Below are positions 6,487 through 7,558 of a stretch of 7,558 nucleotides of DNA, one piece after another. This DNA comes from JAJKIP01 sp040509055. GTDB lineage: Bacteria; Bacteroidota; Bacteroidia; Chitinophagales; Chitinophagaceae. Position 1 is the first letter of the stretch; the number at the start of each line of letters is the position of its first letter. The translations under genes and the position numbers were made by a program. The notes beneath the pieces are model-generated. The model ran no database searches. It was not told where the DNA came from and saw nothing but the letters and a program-made list of their open reading frames with translations. The DNA is taken from contig JBEVLT010000194.1 in the NCBI GenBank assembly GCA_040509055.1, positions 1-7,558 of the forward strand, in the 5' to 3' direction.

Positions 6487-7341
6487 TTATACCTTGTGCA
6501 GCAGGGCCAGCAGGGCCAGGTGCGGCTGGCGGTGCCGGAAGCGGCAGCCCTGCACGAATTGCTTCAGGTGCTTGTAGAAATGACTGTGATCATAATAGCC
6601 GTACAGGGCCGAATCAAAATTGCCGGGCGAATGAACCAGGTGTGCCGTGGCCTTGCGGATGCGCATCACCTGCAGGGCCTGCTTGCTGCTGACGCCGGTG
6701 CATATTTCAAAATAACGCTGCAGGGTGCGCGTCGAGAGGCCGTAATGACCGGCCAGCTCTTCCACAGGAATAGTAAACCGGTTGTGCTGGAAACACTGGT
6801 CCAGTATATCACTCACGATCTCTACAGGGTGCAGGGCCTGGCCGGCACCGGCCAGTTCGGAAAAAAAGTAGTTGGACAGGATGCTGATCCGGTCTTCAAA
6901 CGCCCCGGCCTCTTTTACCTGCGCAATCACGGCCGGCTCCAGCAGGTAGCTGAGGGGGTAAATGTAACCGCGGTATTCGGAAAAGTTCACTTTCTTCTTT
7001 ACCACCACCGGCGAGATGCGGAACTTGATGCCGAATAAATGGTTGCCGGGCTTGTGAAAGCACTCGATCGGGTTGTACCGGGGCAGGAAGGCATCGGCCT
7101 TCATCCCGGTCTTTTTATCGCCCACCTGCATCACGCAGGGGGTACCCAGGTTGATGATATAGGTATAGCCGATATTGGCAAACTGTGCATCGGAAAAGCC
7201 TTTGGGATGGCTGGCCCATAGCTGGTCGAACCGCGTTTCCCAGAAAAAATCGATGAGGGCCGACAGGCCTGCCGGCGGGGGAATGCGGTGGTAATTGTTC
7301 TCAAAATGATCGCTGTCGAAAAATTCTGTGTGCTGCACCAT
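6487..7341 (-). CDS. AraC-family transcriptional regulator with DUF6597-like N-terminal domain
   Basis: The product is 284 residues. Residues about 15-125 resemble the N-terminal sensory domain called DUF6597 in Bacteroidota AraC proteins (SALIDFFWETRF, then FLPRYNPIECFHKPGNHLFGIKFRIS). The C-terminal DNA-binding domain has a first helix-turn-helix at about 191-211 (VEELAGHYGLSTRTLQRYF), the linker helix (QALQVMRIRKATAHLV) and a second unit at about 241-262 (FDSALYGYYDHSHFYKHLKQF). The usual SP-x-x-(Y/F) cap after the second unit is replaced by GCRFRHRQP and a Leu/Ala-rich tail LALLALLHKV. The ATG at 7341 is the only usual start: the frame meets a TGA at 7392-7390 with no other ATG, GTG or TTG between. 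It probably acts as a cytoplasmic activator or repressor. Effector and targets are not visible; divergent or nearby genes, and its own promoter, are the natural candidates. Confidence 0.88.
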   Translation of the reverse strand: MVQHTEFFDSDHFENNYHRIPPPAGLSALIDFFWETRFDQLWASHPKGFSDAQFANIGYTYIINLGTPCVMQVGDKKTGMKADAFLPRYNPIECFHKPGNHLFGIKFRISPVVVKKKVNFSEYRGYIYPLSYLLEPAVIAQVKEAGAFEDRISILSNYFFSELAGAGQALHPVEIVSDILDQCFQHNRFTIPVEELAGHYGLSTRTLQRYFEICTGVSSKQALQVMRIRKATAHLVHSPGNFDSALYGYYDHSHFYKHLKQFVQGCRFRHRQPHLALLALLHKV

Positions 7342-7352
7342 AACCAGGTAGC

Positions 7353-7382
7353 CAAAGCTAACCCGCGGGCAGCCGGCGGAAA
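7353..7382 (-). promoter_or_regulatory. Candidate promoter of the AraC-family gene
   Basis: On the minus strand TAGCTTTG (7360 to 7353) is a full match to the Bacteroidota -7 consensus TAnnTTTG. TTTC (7382 to 7379, against TTTG) lies 18 bases upstream. The spacer is unusually GC-rich and holds the palindromes CCCGCGGG (7362-7369) and GCCGGC (7372-7377). Transcription would start near 7346-7347, only about five bases before the ATG at 7341, so the mRNA would be nearly leaderless. The match is strong but could be chance. Confidence 0.45.
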
Positions 7383-7414
7383 TGACCGCTCATGTAATCG
7401 CAACAGGCTGAAAA

Positions 7415-7440
7415 AGGTGTGGAAAACAGGTGTGTGAAAA
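7415..7440. repeat. Direct repeat of AGGTGTG followed by A-tracts, with a downstream inverted half-site
   Basis: AGGTGTGGAAAA (7415-7426) and AGGTGTGTGAAAA (7428-7440) are near-identical direct repeats with a 13-base period. An inverted ACACC lies at 7457-7461 beyond an A/T-rich stretch (7436-7456). AraC-family proteins often bind direct repeats, so this could be an operator of the neighbouring regulator, but the period is shorter than the roughly 21 bases usual for tandem AraC sites. The AT-rich part could also serve as an UP-like element for rightward transcription. Confidence 0.4.
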
Positions 7441-7477
7441 ATTTTAAAAAAAATTAACACCGGATGATAGAAAGCAT

Positions 7478-7485
7478 TAACTTAG
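7478..7485 (+). promoter_or_regulatory. Candidate rightward promoter -7 element
   Basis: TAACTTAG (7478-7485), continuing as CGCACC, matches TAnnTTTG at five of six fixed positions and resembles Bacteroidota start regions. The upstream DNA at 7436-7456 is A/T-rich. No good -33 TTTG is present: TTAA at 7454-7457 has the right spacing but a poor match. If real, transcription would begin near 7492 and serve an ATG at 7550 with a leader of about 58 bases. Confidence 0.35.
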
Positions 7486-7497
7486 CGCACCTTGCAT

Positions 7498-7530
7498 AAA
7501 AAAAGGCCCTTCCGTAGAAACGGACTGACC
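7498..7530 (-). terminator. Hairpin with seven-T tail, oriented as a minus-strand terminator
   Basis: Read on the minus strand from 7530, GGTC-AG-TCCGT-TTCT-ACGGA-AG-GGCC forms an outer 4-bp stem (one G-U pair), a symmetric 2x2 internal loop and an inner 5-bp stem with a 4-base loop. It is followed by seven Ts (7504-7498). This is the layout of an intrinsic terminator for a minus-strand gene ending just to the right. On the plus strand one outer pair becomes C-A and no T-run follows, so there it would act only as a small leader hairpin. Confidence 0.5.
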
Positions 7531-7531
7531 T

Positions 7532-7558
7532 CTAACGATTGCTTGCCATATGAAAAAT
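7532..7558 (-). CDS. Possible 3' end of a minus-strand gene (alternative to a plus-strand start at 7550)
   Basis: One minus-strand frame entering from the right edge reads Ile-Phe-His-Met-Ala-Ser-Asn-Arg-stop, with TAG at 7534-7532, one base before the terminator-like hairpin. A stop placed directly before a terminator is a common arrangement, which is the only support; nine codons cannot show a family. It competes with the reading of a plus-strand gene starting at 7550. Confidence 0.3.
   Translation of the reverse strand: MFHMASNR
7550..7558 (+). CDS. Possible start of a plus-strand gene cut by the right edge (Met-Lys-Asn)
   Basis: ATG AAA AAT at 7550-7558 looks like the beginning of a secreted or ordinary gene (Met-Lys-Asn), with a possible rightward promoter at 7478-7485 and an AT-rich upstream stretch. 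No clear ribosome-binding sequence precedes it. If real, it would be transcribed divergently from the AraC gene and be a candidate target of it. Only three codons are visible, so no product can be named. Confidence 0.35.

Noticed and set aside
6496..7221. Plus-strand open frames (180 and 60 codons) opposite the AraC gene
   Set aside because: The minus-strand frame encodes clear AraC helix-turn-helix motifs; the plus-strand frames are its shadows.
1..7558. CRISPR array, tRNA, rRNA, insertion sequence or prophage genes
   Set aside because: No regularly spaced repeats, no tRNA-like fold or rRNA core sequence, and no transposase or integrase motif were seen on either strand.

Overview
The window looks like a piece of chromosome from a Bacteroidota bacterium, probably in or near the Chitinophagaceae. 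This is inferred from the gene families (tandem 'outer membrane beta-barrel family' TonB-linked receptors, a YwqK/MORN-type lipoprotein, a DUF6597-like AraC regulator), from A-rich rather than strong Shine-Dalgarno leaders, and from promoter-like sequences of the TAnnTTTG type. The window is densely coding: the longest stretch without a confident gene is the last 217 bases.

Layout. (1) 1-393, + strand: C-terminal part of a SCO1/SenC copper-chaperone-like thioredoxin-fold protein, whose CxxxC motif falls exactly at the left edge. (2) 390-1004, + strand: a lipoprotein with MORN-variant repeats, start codon overlapping the SCO stop (ATGA). (3) 1005-1131: short intergenic region with a perfect dyad and T-run. 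(4) 1132-3588 and 3599-6016, + strand: two paralogous outer-membrane beta-barrel receptors in tandem, 10 bases apart, clearly a duplication. (5) 6024-6046: terminator hairpin between converging genes. (6) 6071-6355, - strand: a 94-residue Thr-rich single-span membrane protein. (7) 6487-7341, - strand: AraC-family regulator. (8) 7342-7558: promoter region of the regulator and an ambiguous right edge, which holds either the start of a + strand gene (ATG at 7550) or the 3' end and terminator of a - strand gene.

How the genes may work together. The SCO and MORN genes are translationally coupled and probably belong to one envelope operon that starts outside the window. The receptor pair is a second unit, perhaps with its own promoter. 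The receptors have a CarboxypepD_reg-like N-terminal domain, a plug and a large barrel, but no SusD partner, hydrolase, sigma/anti-sigma pair or siderophore gene is in view, so the ligand cannot be named. The minus-strand regulator and small membrane protein converge on the receptors; nothing in the sequence proves a functional link.

I found no convincing new multi-gene system. The points most worth a second look are the mosaic similarity of the receptor pair, the shared charged tail of both barrels, a near-consensus promoter that would make the AraC mRNA almost leaderless, and the undecided right edge.
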